From: an uncultured Dorea sp.
GTDB taxonomy: Bacteria; Bacillota_A; Clostridia; Lachnospirales; Lachnospiraceae
Length of the DNA stretch: 37,522 nt
Assembly: GCA_910579015.1 (NCBI GenBank)
Contig: CAJTRO010000010.1
Location: forward strand, 1 to 37,522
Reading direction: 5' to 3'
Positions 7,461-15,906 of the stretch are shown here, one piece after another (position 1 is the first letter of the stretch; every line of letters begins with the position of its first letter). Below the pieces are notes generated by a model that worked only from the letters and a program-made list of their open reading frames with translations, had not been told where the DNA came from and did no database searches. A program made the position numbers and the translations under genes.

Positions 7461-9125
7461 TTACATCTCTAAGATTACAGCCTGATATCCGCAAAGCCTA
7501 AGTGTCGTTCCTTCCCGGTCAAGCTTGTGATAATTATTCAACAGTATTTTCTTATACTCGGAAGGAAGCGTTACGGTCTGTACCTCCGTCTGGTAGTTTC
7601 CGATGACCAGGAGTGTTTTGTCTCCTTTGCGGTAGTAGGCCATCAGATTGTGACGGTCTTCCAGATAGGGCTCAAGCTCGCCGTATACGACGGTCTCCTT
7701 GTATATTGGGTTCTTTCTAAGGGCGATCAGTTCCTTATAGAAGCTTCTCACGGAATCCGGATCGTCTAACTGGCTCTTGGCGTTAATGGAGGTGTAATTG
7801 GGATTCACCTTTAACCATGGTCTGCCTGTGGTGAAGCCTGCGTTTGCCTCGTCGGACCACTGCATAGGAGTGCGGGCATTATCGCGGCTGAATCTGGATA
7901 CGGCTTTCAGTGCGTCGGCAGGCGTAAGCCCCGCGTCCAGTGCGACCTGATATTCGTCCAGCGTGGAGATATCGTCGATCTCGTCAATGGAAGAGAAGGG
8001 GACGTTCTCCATTCCAAGCTCCTGTCCCTGGTAGATGAAAGGCAGACCTTTCAGCATAAAGTTCAGCGCGGCGAGCAGCTTCTTGCTCTGTACGCAGCAT
8101 TCCTCCTCCGGGATATAGCGGCTGACACCGCGGGGCTCGTCGTGATTCTCAATGATGTTGGAGAGGAAACCGATGTTTCCGATCTTGGCCTGGGATTCGA
8201 AACAGCACCGCTTGTAATCGTCCGGAGTGATCGGCTTTGCGTCGTACCAGCCCTTATCGCTGGTTCCAAAGACCGTCTCATTGAAGTCGAACATACTGGA
8301 GAAGTAACCGTTCTCTCCGATAAAATCAGGAAGCTCTTCCGGCTTCTCGTTGAATACTTCCCCTACGGAGAAGGCATCGTACTTCTTGAAGGTCCGGTCG
8401 CGCATCTCGCCTAAGAATTCTCCGATGCCGCGTGCGTCCCTCAGCATGAACTGGATACTGCACAGGCCGTCGGGACGGTCCGGCTCGTAGTTCTGGAAGG
8501 AAGAGGCTTTCTTGATGTTGATGATCGCATCGATCCGGAAACCGCCAAGACCTTTGTCGAGCCACCAGTTGATATTCTTGTATACTTCCTCCCGCAGTTC
8601 GGGGTTCTCCCAGTTAAGATCCGGCTGTTTCTTATGGAAGACATGCAGATACTGCTTGTCTGTGCCCGGCAGGTCTTCCCACACAGGTCCTCCAAAGTAG
8701 GATCTCCAGTTGGTAGGAAGTCCGCCTTCCTTCTTGTCTCTCAGATAGAAGAAGTTTCCGTACTTTCCGTCGGGATCTTCACAGGCTTTTTTGAACCACT
8801 CGTGCTCGTCGGAGCAATGGTTTACAACCAGGTCCATCAGGATGTACATATTCCGTTTTTTTGCTTCTGCAATTAATTGTTCCATATCGGCCATCGTGCC
8901 GAAACGAGGATCGATATCATAGTAATCCGAGATGTCGTATCCCTCGTCGGCGAGAGGGGAAGGGTAGCAGGGTGAGAGCCAGAGAATGTCGACGCCCAGA
9001 TCCTGCAAGTAATCCAGCTTGCTGATGATCCCGGGGATATCGCCGATTCCGTCCCCGTTGGAATCGTAGAAGCTCTTGGGATAGATCTGATAAGCCGTCT
9101 TGTCATGCCACCATTTTTTTGTCAT
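7461..9125 (-). CDS. GH13_31 alpha-glucosidase (maltase-type)
   Basis: This 554-aa glucosidase is the first gene of the leftward operon. The catalytic set is complete: DLVVNH (98-103), nucleophile Asp199 in GFRIDA, acid/base Glu256 in VGEVF, His328-Asp329 in ENHDEPR, and the ion loop DSNGDGIGD. Ala200 follows the nucleophile, the pattern linked to alpha-1,4 activity, so this gene and the next one (Val at that place) probably divide alpha-1,4 and alpha-1,6 substrates between them. The frame opens at an ATG six bases earlier (9131), but the GGAGG box is only about 1 nt from it and 7 nt from the ATG at 9125, so I choose the latter. The product lacks a signal peptide and should act on imported oligosaccharides. 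Confidence 0.93.
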   Translation of the reverse strand: MTKKWWHDKTAYQIYPKSFYDSNGDGIGDIPGIISKLDYLQDLGVDILWLSPCYPSPLADEGYDISDYYDIDPRFGTMADMEQLIAEAKKRNMYILMDLVVNHCSDEHEWFKKACEDPDGKYGNFFYLRDKKEGGLPTNWRSYFGGPVWEDLPGTDKQYLHVFHKKQPDLNWENPELREEVYKNINWWLDKGLGGFRIDAIINIKKASSFQNYEPDRPDGLCSIQFMLRDARGIGEFLGEMRDRTFKKYDAFSVGEVFNEKPEELPDFIGENGYFSSMFDFNETVFGTSDKGWYDAKPITPDDYKRCCFESQAKIGNIGFLSNIIENHDEPRGVSRYIPEEECCVQSKKLLAALNFMLKGLPFIYQGQELGMENVPFSSIDEIDDISTLDEYQVALDAGLTPADALKAVSRFSRDNARTPMQWSDEANAGFTTGRPWLKVNPNYTSINAKSQLDDPDSVRSFYKELIALRKNPIYKETVVYGELEPYLEDRHNLMAYYRKGDKTLLVIGNYQTEVQTVTLPSEYKKILLNNYHKLDREGTTLRLCGYQAVILEM

Positions 9126-9185
9126 AATCATACCTCCGTAATTACTGTATTTTATTCTTGAAATAATTCTTGTTCTATGTAATCC

Positions 9186-9214
9186 ATTATAGAGGCATAC
9201 AGGTCCTTTGTCTT
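9186..9214 (-). promoter_or_regulatory. predicted sigma-A promoter of the glucosidase-malQ operon
   Basis: Reading leftward, AAGACA (9209-9214) is followed after 17 bp by a perfect TATAAT (9186-9191), about 60 bases before the first glucosidase. The poor -35 box fits a promoter that needs an activator. An A/T palindrome AAAAT-N6/7-ATTTT at 9229-9245 sits at about -50 to -66 and could be where the neighbouring AraC protein binds; that link is inference. Confidence 0.6.
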
Positions 9215-9253
9215 ACATTTATCTGATTAAAAATTACGATATTTTGACTTTTG

Positions 9254-9267
9254 TGAAATCGGTTTAC
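9254..9267. promoter_or_regulatory. cre-like catabolite control site
   Basis: TGAAATCGGTTTAC matches 12 of 14 positions of the CcpA consensus TGWAANCGNTNWCA; only the last two bases are swapped. It lies between the AraC gene and the glucosidase promoter, about 75-88 bp upstream of the predicted start of transcription. The site is plausible for a sugar operon but the match is imperfect. Confidence 0.35.
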
Positions 9268-9270
9268 CCG

Positions 9271-10206
9271 TCAGTACAGCTTCTCTTCTTTATGAAAATG
9301 AATCCGGTATTTAAGAGGAGTTGTCTTCGTGTATTTTTTGAAAGCACGGAGAAAATTCCCCAGATTATTATAACCGCTTTCCAGACAGACCTCCGTCACA
9401 GGAAGGTCTGTCTCTTCAAGCAGCCGCATTGCCTGCTTGATGCGGTATTCATTGAGATATTCCATGGGGGTGCGCCCGATGGATTTTTTGAAAAAACGGC
9501 AGAAATACTGTTCGTTCATGTGGACCAGCGCTGCCAGATCCTGGATATATATTTTTTCTTTATATTTTTCCCTGATATGTGTAAGTACGGTCTTGATCTC
9601 TTCTACACGCTTGTTGAGGTCTTTTTCTGTAGGCGTAAAAAGCTTGTGTTTTGAGAGGACTGCGAGGATACGGAGCAGAGAAGACTTGATGAACAGCTGG
9701 TTCGTCAGATCGTCTGTGACGGCGCCGTATTTTAAAGGAGCCGATTCGTTCAGGGGATACCCGAAGGAATGCATGGTGTCAAGAAATGCATCCCGTACAG
9801 TAAGATAGCCCGGGTGGTCGGGCAGAAGGCAGCGGGGGAAGAGCATCTTACCATTCTTTATGGGCTGGATCAGCTGGATCTGCGCGGCGTCGCAGGAATC
9901 GAAGCTTAGGATATCCAGGGAAAAGACGATGGCGTCTTCTCCGGGACTGCCCGCTTTCTCTGCATAGATACTGTGCAGTTCCCCGGGATTGATGAAGTAC
10001 AGCGCCTCCGAGTGGACATAGAATTGTTCCATATTGATCTCCAGACGGAACTCCCCGCCGAAGAAATAGAGGATCTCTACCTCTTCATGCCAGTGGTGCT
10101 TGACCAGAGCCCCTTTTCCGAGAGAGCGCGTCTGGTAGATGGCGCAGTGGAAAGATTTGGTGCCGTGAAAGCTTAGTTCTTTTAGAGCAGGTGACAGTTG
10201 CTGCAT
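9271..10206 (-). CDS. AraC-family transcriptional regulator with cupin sensor domain
   Basis: This 311-aa regulator has an N-terminal cupin-like sensor (about 25-110, with the HHWHEEVEILYFFGGEF and INPGELH motifs) and a C-terminal pair of helix-turn-helix motifs (about 205-305, ending in SGYNNLGNFLRAFKKYTKTTPLKYR). That is the standard layout of sugar-responsive AraC activators. It is encoded directly upstream of, and in the same direction as, the two alpha-glucosidases and malQ, with the operon promoter in the 139-145 bp between. It most likely controls that operon in response to a glucan-derived sugar. AAGGAG lies about 7 nt before the start. A small GC hairpin (10237-10253) separates it from the TetR gene, so it may be partly cotranscribed with tetR. 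Confidence 0.9.
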   Translation of the reverse strand: MQQLSPALKELSFHGTKSFHCAIYQTRSLGKGALVKHHWHEEVEILYFFGGEFRLEINMEQFYVHSEALYFINPGELHSIYAEKAGSPGEDAIVFSLDILSFDSCDAAQIQLIQPIKNGKMLFPRCLLPDHPGYLTVRDAFLDTMHSFGYPLNESAPLKYGAVTDDLTNQLFIKSSLLRILAVLSKHKLFTPTEKDLNKRVEEIKTVLTHIREKYKEKIYIQDLAALVHMNEQYFCRFFKKSIGRTPMEYLNEYRIKQAMRLLEETDLPVTEVCLESGYNNLGNFLRAFKKYTKTTPLKYRIHFHKEEKLY

Positions 10207-10243
10207 ATGAGGTCTCCTTATGTTCTGGGCTGATTCGGCCGGT

Positions 10244-10864
10244 TTATCCGGCCAGGTCCGGCTTCACGCGGTGGCTGTCGATGATCAGCCGGACGGAGCG
10301 GTACAGGAAAGGCTTGTACTGCTCGATCGGCAGAGGCTCCTTATAAAGGATAGAATTATATCCGGCAGAACCGGCAAGCTCTACGATTGTAAAGAGCATT
10401 ACTTCAATATCCTGGTATTCGTAAGAATCCTGACGTACCATATCAAGAAAAATCTCATAAAAATCGGTATCCGACCTCTCCCCTGTCAGCAGGACGGATC
10501 TTAGCGCCCCCATGACCAGATTCTTGGAAATGAAATTCAGAAGGGGAGTGTTAAGGACCAGAGTATCTATAATATGATTGATAATGAAAATCAGCTGTTC
10601 GTCCAGTCCGGTAACCGGTTTTGGCGCATTCTCAAGTGCAAGCTTCGCCCCGTGGAACAATTCATGCGTCTTATGGGCGATGAGCTTATTGCGGATATCA
10701 TACTTGTCCTTAAAATACAGATAGAAAGTGCCCTTTGCCACTCCGGCCTTCTCCACGATATCGGAGATTGCCGTGGAGTTGATCCCCTTTGTGATGAAGA
10801 GGTCATAGGCACTGTTAAACAGCGTTTCCTTTTTCTTTTTCTTATTTTCGTCAATTTTCCCCAT
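10244..10864 (-). CDS. TetR/AcrR-family repressor
   Basis: This 206-aa protein has the TetR N-terminal DNA-binding domain (about residues 12-58; the recognition segment is AISDIVEKAGVAKGTFYLYF) and a helical ligand-binding C-terminal domain with no close resemblance I can name. It is divergent from the MMPL export operon, and the shared 211-bp region contains three copies of a TGAC-N5-GTCA palindrome that overlap both promoters. It therefore very likely represses itself and the exporter until an unknown compound binds. The ribosome binding site (AAAGGA, about 11 nt away) is weak, which suits a low-abundance repressor. A GGCCGG/CCGGCC hairpin spans the stop codon. Confidence 0.92.
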   Translation of the reverse strand: MGKIDENKKKKKETLFNSAYDLFITKGINSTAISDIVEKAGVAKGTFYLYFKDKYDIRNKLIAHKTHELFHGAKLALENAPKPVTGLDEQLIFIINHIIDTLVLNTPLLNFISKNLVMGALRSVLLTGERSDTDFYEIFLDMVRQDSYEYQDIEVMLFTIVELAGSAGYNSILYKEPLPIEQYKPFLYRSVRLIIDSHRVKPDLAG

Positions 10865-10916
10865 TATGACAAGTTATCCTTTCTGCGACGTTGATGACTC
10901 GTGTATTGTCGTTTCT

Positions 10917-10946
10917 ATTATAACCAGATTCCCAGAGGATTTTCAA
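10917..10946 (-). promoter_or_regulatory. predicted promoter of the TetR-family gene
   Basis: Reading leftward, TTGAAA (10941-10946) and TATAAT (10917-10922) are 18 bp apart, about 50 bases before the start codon. The operator copy at 10964-10976 lies just upstream of the -35 box, which would allow autoregulation. Confidence 0.6.
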
Positions 10947-10963
10947 GTGCTTTTGGTTAAAAA

Positions 10964-11051
10964 TGACCAAAAGTCAAATTTTTCAAAAACAGTATTGACT
11001 ATTGGTCATTTTAATGATATAGTGCTTATTGTAAGAAATGACTATTGGTCA
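10964..11051. promoter_or_regulatory. three-site TetR operator array
   Basis: The 13-bp palindrome TGAC-N5-GTCA appears three times: TGACCAAAAGTCA at 10964-10976 and identical TGACTATTGGTCA copies at 10996-11008 and 11039-11051. Start-to-start distances are 32 and 43 bp, close to three and four helical turns, so bound dimers would face the same side. The middle copy covers the -35 box of the exporter promoter, the third lies in its leader, and the first flanks the tetR promoter. The adjacent TetR protein is the obvious binder, although this is inferred from position. Confidence 0.75.
10995..11023 (+). promoter_or_regulatory. predicted promoter of the MMPL export operon
   Basis: TTGACT (10995-11000) and TATAGT (11018-11023) are separated by 17 bp. 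The -35 box is inside the middle operator copy, so a bound repressor would block RNA polymerase. Confidence 0.75.
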
Positions 11052-11075
11052 TAAAAAGAAAAGGAGCAGGTGATT

Positions 11076-13202
11076 ATGATTCAGTTTGGGAAAAAAGTAG
11101 TGAAGTACAGGATACCGATTCTGATCGCCAGTGTATTGCTGTTGATCCCTTCTGTACTGGGGTATGTGAATACCAGAGTGAACTATGATGTCCTGACGTA
11201 TCTGCCGGAGGATATCGAGACCATGAAGGGGCAGGATATCATGGTAGAGGATTTCGGGACGGGTGCATTCTCCATGTTTATTGTGGATGGCATGGAGGAT
11301 AAGGATATTGTGAAGTTAAAGAGCGGCATTGAGAAGATTGCTCATGTGAAGGATGTCCTGTGGTATGATTCTGTGATGGATATCTCGGTTCCAAAGAGTA
11401 TGCTTCCGGATGAGCTTTACGAGGTATTTAATTCTGACACAGGAACAATGATGGCAGTCTTTTTTGACGAAGGGACCTCCTCGGACGGGACCATGGAGGC
11501 GATCGAAGAGATCAGGGAGATTGCAGGGAAGCAGTGCTTCTTAAGCGGGATGTCCGCCATCGTGACGGATACGAAGAACCTTGCCGAGAAGGAGACTGTC
11601 CTCTATGTGCTGATCGCGGTTGCACTGGCAGTGCTGGTTTTGGGGATCACGATGGAGTCCTTCTTCGTGCCGGTCCTGTTCCTTACGAGTATTGGAATGG
11701 CAATCTTATATAATCTGGGAAGTAATTATTTCCTTGGAGAGATTTCTTATATCACCAAGGCGTTGGCGGCGGTGTTGCAGCTTGGAGTTACGCTGGATTA
11801 TTCCATTTTCCTGATGCACAGCTATGAGGAACAGCAGGTACGGTATGATAAAGATAAGAAGCGGGCCATGGCCCACGCCATTTCCCACACATTCTCATCG
11901 GTAGTGGGAAGCTCGATCACAACCATAGCCGGATTCATCGCACTGTGTTTCATGAGTTTTACACTGGGGCTTGATATCGGGGTGGTCATGGCCAAGGGAG
12001 TTGTGTTCGGCGTGATTGCCTGCGTGACGATTCTGCCGTCCATGATCCTGTGTTGTGACAGGTTGATCGAGAAGACGAAGCACAAGCCTCTGCTTCCGGA
12101 TATCGGCAGGGTGTCGGAGAAGGTTACGAAGCGTTATCTCTGGTATGTGGCGGCGTTTCTGATTCTTCTTTTCCCGGCAGTATATGGAAATGCTCACACA
12201 GGGGTTTATTATAATCTGGATGAGACGCTTCCAAAGGATCTGCCCAGTATCATAGCGAATGAAAAGCTGAAGGAAGACTATGAGATGAACACCACCCATA
12301 TCCTTCTCCTCGACAGTTCGATGCCGTCTTATGAGGCGGGAAAGATGTTAAAAGAGATTGAGAAGATAGATGGAGTGAAATGGGCGCTGGGGTTAGATAA
12401 GCTGGCAGGGCCGGGAGTTCCGTCGGATATGATGCCGGAATCTGTGACAGAGATGCTTAAGTCGGATAAATATCAGATGGTGATGATCAATTCACTGTAT
12501 AAGACGGCGTCCGAAGAGGTGAATCAGCAGATTTCAGAGATCAATGAGATCATGGATAAGTATGACAAGAGTGCAATGCTGGTAGGAGAAGGACCGCTGA
12601 CGGCGGATCTTATCAAGATCACGGATAAGGACTTTAAGACGGTAAGCGTGGTGTCTATCGGGATCATCTTCATTATTATATTATTTTTATTCCAGTCCAT
12701 ATCACTGCCGGTCATCCTGGTAGGCGTGATAGAATTTGCGATTTTTGTTAATATGGGAATCCCGTTTTATACAGGAACGACACTGCCGTTCGTCGCATCT
12801 ATCGTAATCGGGACGATACAGCTTGGTTCGACCGTGGATTATGCGATCCTGATGACGACAAGGTACAAGAGGGAGAGAAGCCGGGGCAGGAATAAGCATG
12901 ATGCGGTTACAATTGCACATCAGGCGTCGGCACAGTCGATCATGGTCAGTGCGTTCAGCTTCTTTGCGGCCACAGTAGGCGTGGGAATATATTCGAATAT
13001 TGATATGATCAGTTCTTTGTGTATTCTCATGGCGAGAGGCGCGGTTATAAGTATGGTGGTGGTTGTGCTGATTCTGCCGTCCATGTTTATGGTATTTGAC
13101 GGTGTTATCGTAAAGACCAGCAGAGGATTTCTGCCAAAGAAGGCGGACGGCAGGCAGGAGGCGCGCCGTTGTTATTCGGAAGCAGAAGAACAGATAATAT
13201 AG
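11076..13202 (+). CDS. MMPL/RND-superfamily membrane exporter
   Basis: This 708-aa polytopic protein has the two-fold MMPL layout. Each half starts with one membrane helix (residues about 13-30 and about 350-370), then an extracellular domain, then a block of five helices. Typical MMPL segments such as GVTLDYSIFLMHSYEE and LGSTVDYAILMTTRYK, with conserved Asp-Tyr pairs in the fourth helix of each half, mark the proton pathway. Family members export lipids, surfactant-like compounds or drugs. The frame begins with GTG at 11070, but AAGGAG fits the ATG at 11076 (9 nt) much better. A gene for a secreted LxxG heptad-repeat protein follows after 31 bp, and a TetR repressor gene diverges. The substrate is unknown. 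Confidence 0.92.
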   Translation: MIQFGKKVVKYRIPILIASVLLLIPSVLGYVNTRVNYDVLTYLPEDIETMKGQDIMVEDFGTGAFSMFIVDGMEDKDIVKLKSGIEKIAHVKDVLWYDSVMDISVPKSMLPDELYEVFNSDTGTMMAVFFDEGTSSDGTMEAIEEIREIAGKQCFLSGMSAIVTDTKNLAEKETVLYVLIAVALAVLVLGITMESFFVPVLFLTSIGMAILYNLGSNYFLGEISYITKALAAVLQLGVTLDYSIFLMHSYEEQQVRYDKDKKRAMAHAISHTFSSVVGSSITTIAGFIALCFMSFTLGLDIGVVMAKGVVFGVIACVTILPSMILCCDRLIEKTKHKPLLPDIGRVSEKVTKRYLWYVAAFLILLFPAVYGNAHTGVYYNLDETLPKDLPSIIANEKLKEDYEMNTTHILLLDSSMPSYEAGKMLKEIEKIDGVKWALGLDKLAGPGVPSDMMPESVTEMLKSDKYQMVMINSLYKTASEEVNQQISEINEIMDKYDKSAMLVGEGPLTADLIKITDKDFKTVSVVSIGIIFIIILFLFQSISLPVILVGVIEFAIFVNMGIPFYTGTTLPFVASIVIGTIQLGSTVDYAILMTTRYKRERSRGRNKHDAVTIAHQASAQSIMVSAFSFFAATVGVGIYSNIDMISSLCILMARGAVISMVVVVLILPSMFMVFDGVIVKTSRGFLPKKADGRQEARRCYSEAEEQII

Positions 13203-13233
13203 ATTCGATCAGTGTATACGAGGAGGTATCAGT

Positions 13234-15462
13234 ATGAACAGAAACAGAAAGAATATAAATAGAAAGAATGTAAATAAGAAGCGTGTAATGGCCGGCGCAA
13301 TGGCGGCGGTGGTGACGGCGGGATCAACAGGAGCGCTGGCGTATCAGAAGCCGGCACTGGAGGTAATGGCGAAGGAGGAGACGACAGAGATCCTTGAGGA
13401 GGCGGCCAGCGCGGTGCTTGCCGGCAATGAGGAGCAGAAAGGTGATACGGGTGAGGACAAGAGGGAGACCTTCAAGGAGGAGTCCGTATATGTGAAGGCG
13501 GACACGGACGGAAGGATCAGTAAGACGACTGTGACCGAGTGGATCAAGAACCCTGAAAAAGGAGAGCTTGCCGATGCTTCCGGGCTTAAGGATATCAGGA
13601 ATATCAAGGGTGATGAGGAATTTACGAAAGGAAGCGGACAGGATTTAAGATGGGAATCAGAAGGCAATGATATCTATTATCAGGGGACGACGGAGGAGAA
13701 GCTTCCGGTGGATGTGAATATTTCCTACAAGCTTAACGGCAGGGCAGTCAGTGCGAAGGAGCTTTCCGGAAAGGACGGGAAGGTTGAGATCCATATTGAT
13801 TATGAGAACCATGCGAAGCAGAATGTGGAGATCAACGGCGAGAATGTAGAGATGTATACGCCGTTTACCATGGTGACGGCCATGATGCTTCCGGCGGATG
13901 AGTATACGAATGTGGTGATTGATAACGGGAAGATCATGTCGGACGCGGATAAGAATATTGTGGTCGGGCTTGGATTTCCGGGACTTACAGAGAATCTGAA
14001 GCTTGAGGAGGCGGACATTGACATTCCAGAGAGCGTGACGATCACTGCGGATGTGAAGGATGCTTCTGTGGGGGGCGCGGTCACTGTGGCGTCTGCCGAA
14101 CTAATGGAGGAGTTTGATTTAAGCGACGTGCAGGATTTTAACAGTCTTGAGGATTCCATTCATGAGCTTGAGGACGCATCGGGTAAGCTTGCTGACGGAG
14201 CAGAGGACGCGGCCGCAGGAGCGGAAGCACTTTTTGACGGAACGAAGGAAGCGGCCAGTGGAGCGAAGGAGCTTGCCGGTGGTTCCGGGACGCTTTCGGA
14301 CGGTGTGGATGAACTGAACAGTAAGAGCGGAGAACTGATAAGCGGTGTGAACGAACTCGCAAATGGAGTGACCAGATATACGAGTAGTGTGAGCGAGCTG
14401 GCACAGGGAAGCAAGGCGGTGGCAGAAGGGACTTCATCTGTGGACGAAGGTGCAAAGAAGCTGAAAGAAGGAGCGCAAAATGCCAGGAACGGTGCAGACG
14501 GACTTGCGGCGGGATATCAGGCGCTGGATCAGAGTAACCTGGTAAATAATGCGAAAGCGGCCGCCCAGGGGACGGGCAGCGCACTTAATGAGGCGAAGAA
14601 TTATATCGGTACGGCAGACAGTATATTAAGAGGGATCTGCGAGATGTCCGCCAGGGCGGCAGATGAGCCAGAGATTGCCGGGACGGAGGATGCGGTGCAG
14701 GCAATTGTATCGTTGGTGAACAGTAATGATCTGGGATATGTGGTGGATGAGAGTGCAGTAAGAGCCGCGATCAACAGCAGTGTGTATGCTGTGTCGGCAG
14801 AGGCCGGAGACAATTCAGCCGAGATAAGCGCGGCAGCAGGCCAGGCGCTTAAGGCCCTTGGCGGTGCAGGACAGTATATCGACGGCGCCAATGATGCGGC
14901 AGGTGTGTCGATGCAGTGTGCGGCCGGGATGGAATCAACCGTAGAGACACTGAAAGCAGGGACACAGCAGTTACAGGAGGGGCTTGGCGCGCTGAACGCC
15001 GGAGCCGAGACTCTGGCACAGGGAACGGCCGGTCTATCTGCCGGGGCAAAGACCGTTGCGGATGGAGCGGCGGCCTTGGATGAATCCAGCAGTCTCCTGA
15101 AAATAGGGACTTCGAAGCTTCAGCAAGGCACTCCGCAGCTGGCGGAAGGCGTGAGCCGGCTGGCGGCAGGTGCAAACCAGTTGAAGACGGGAGCAGGAGC
15201 ATTATCAGACGGGAATCAGAAGCTTTCTGACGGAGCGAAAGCTCTTGCAGAGGGGAATCAGGAACTTTCCGACGGAATGTCAGAGTTCAAGACCTCTGGT
15301 ATCGACAGGCTGACAGACGTATTTGACAATGACATACAGTCTGTGAGATCAAGGATTGATGTGATGTCGGAGCTTGGGAGGAACTATAGATCATTTGCCG
15401 GAATTAAGGAAGACATGAACGGAAGTACCAAATTCATCATAGAGACAGAAGGGGTTAAGTAA
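13234..15462 (+). CDS. secreted LxxG heptad-repeat protein (YhgE/Pip-like), partner of the MMPL exporter
   Basis: This 742-aa protein begins with a very basic n-region and a hydrophobic stretch ending in GALA, a likely signal peptide or N-terminal anchor. A beta-like region follows (about 80-290), then two long stretches of xxxLxxG heptads (about 300-430 and about 570-700; for example LADGAEDAAAGAEAL and LSDGNQKLSDGAKAL). The heptads are split by an Ala-rich helical region. Such repeats occur in YhgE/Pip proteins and in long extracellular stalks such as EsaA/YueB. Unlike YhgE, it has no C-terminal membrane helices. Gap, strand and shared regulation tie it to the MMPL gene, so an extracytoplasmic adaptor or stalk is likely; that role is inferred. 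GAGGAGGT lies about 6 nt upstream. Confidence 0.85.
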   Translation: MNRNRKNINRKNVNKKRVMAGAMAAVVTAGSTGALAYQKPALEVMAKEETTEILEEAASAVLAGNEEQKGDTGEDKRETFKEESVYVKADTDGRISKTTVTEWIKNPEKGELADASGLKDIRNIKGDEEFTKGSGQDLRWESEGNDIYYQGTTEEKLPVDVNISYKLNGRAVSAKELSGKDGKVEIHIDYENHAKQNVEINGENVEMYTPFTMVTAMMLPADEYTNVVIDNGKIMSDADKNIVVGLGFPGLTENLKLEEADIDIPESVTITADVKDASVGGAVTVASAELMEEFDLSDVQDFNSLEDSIHELEDASGKLADGAEDAAAGAEALFDGTKEAASGAKELAGGSGTLSDGVDELNSKSGELISGVNELANGVTRYTSSVSELAQGSKAVAEGTSSVDEGAKKLKEGAQNARNGADGLAAGYQALDQSNLVNNAKAAAQGTGSALNEAKNYIGTADSILRGICEMSARAADEPEIAGTEDAVQAIVSLVNSNDLGYVVDESAVRAAINSSVYAVSAEAGDNSAEISAAAGQALKALGGAGQYIDGANDAAGVSMQCAAGMESTVETLKAGTQQLQEGLGALNAGAETLAQGTAGLSAGAKTVADGAAALDESSSLLKIGTSKLQQGTPQLAEGVSRLAAGANQLKTGAGALSDGNQKLSDGAKALAEGNQELSDGMSEFKTSGIDRLTDVFDNDIQSVRSRIDVMSELGRNYRSFAGIKEDMNGSTKFIIETEGVK

Positions 15463-15471
15463 ATTCTGTAA

Positions 15472-15508
15472 AAGAAAAACAGCCACTGACGGTATGGCTG
15501 TTTTTCTT
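15472..15508. terminator. bidirectional terminator between the export operon and rpsT
   Basis: A 14-bp stem AAGAAAAACAGCCA/TGGCTGTTTTTCTT with a 9-nt loop carries A-rich sequence on one side and T-rich sequence on the other. It can end both the rightward export transcript and the leftward rpsT transcript. Confidence 0.88.
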
Positions 15509-15546
15509 GCATGGTTCTATCTATTACAAGCAATCACAATATCCCA

Positions 15547-15810
15547 TTAAGCGATTCCGTTCACGGCTTTTGCGAGACGGGAAATCTTTCTGGAACATGT
15601 ATTCTTGTGATAAACGCCCTTGGTTCCTGCCTTGTTGATCTCAACAGTCGCAACCTTGAGTGCGGCAGCGGCAGCCTCTGCGTCCTTGTTCGCAACAGCT
15701 GTCTCAACCTTCTTCACGCAAGTTTTAACCTTAGACTTGATTGCTTTATTCCTTGCAGCTTTTGTTTCGTTCACTAAGATTCTCTTCTTTGCAGATTTGA
15801 TATTAGCCAA
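15547..15810 (-). CDS. rpsT: 30S ribosomal protein S20
   Basis: This 87-aa basic protein of the small ribosomal subunit binds 16S rRNA early in assembly. The N-terminus (M)ANIKSAKKRILVNE and the Ala/Lys-rich helices are diagnostic, and 87 residues is the usual length. The frame can be extended upstream to 15879, but the true start is a TTG at 15810-15808 with GGAGGTGG five bases before it; the extension has no homology to S20. E. coli rpsT also uses UUG, which is linked to autogenous control, so a rare start here is probably functional. It diverges from gpr, as in Bacillus-type gene order. A leader of about 90 nt with a hairpin precedes it. Confidence 0.97.
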   Translation of the reverse strand: MANIKSAKKRILVNETKAARNKAIKSKVKTCVKKVETAVANKDAEAAAAALKVATVEINKAGTKGVYHKNTCSRKISRLAKAVNGIA

Positions 15811-15861
15811 TTTGTCCACCTCCAATATCTTGTATTTCGATTCAATGTTATCGATTCTGAC

Positions 15862-15894
15862 TTCGTTAGAGCCGGACACGGACGTTCTAACGAA
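15862..15894 (-). promoter_or_regulatory. 5'-terminal leader hairpin of rpsT mRNA (candidate autoregulatory element)
   Basis: In the leftward transcript a perfect 9-bp stem TTCGTTAGA/TCTAACGAA closes a 15-nt GC-rich loop that can form an inner CCG/CGG pair. The stem starts within a few bases of the predicted transcription start. It could stabilise the message or act in S20 feedback; no known leader family is recognised. Confidence 0.45.
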
Positions 15895-15906
15895 ACATAC
15901 GAACTT

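Noticed and set aside
15811..15879. 23-residue N-terminal extension of S20
   Set aside because: It lies in the leader hairpin region; the TTG at 15810 has GGAGGTGG and gives the standard 87-aa protein.
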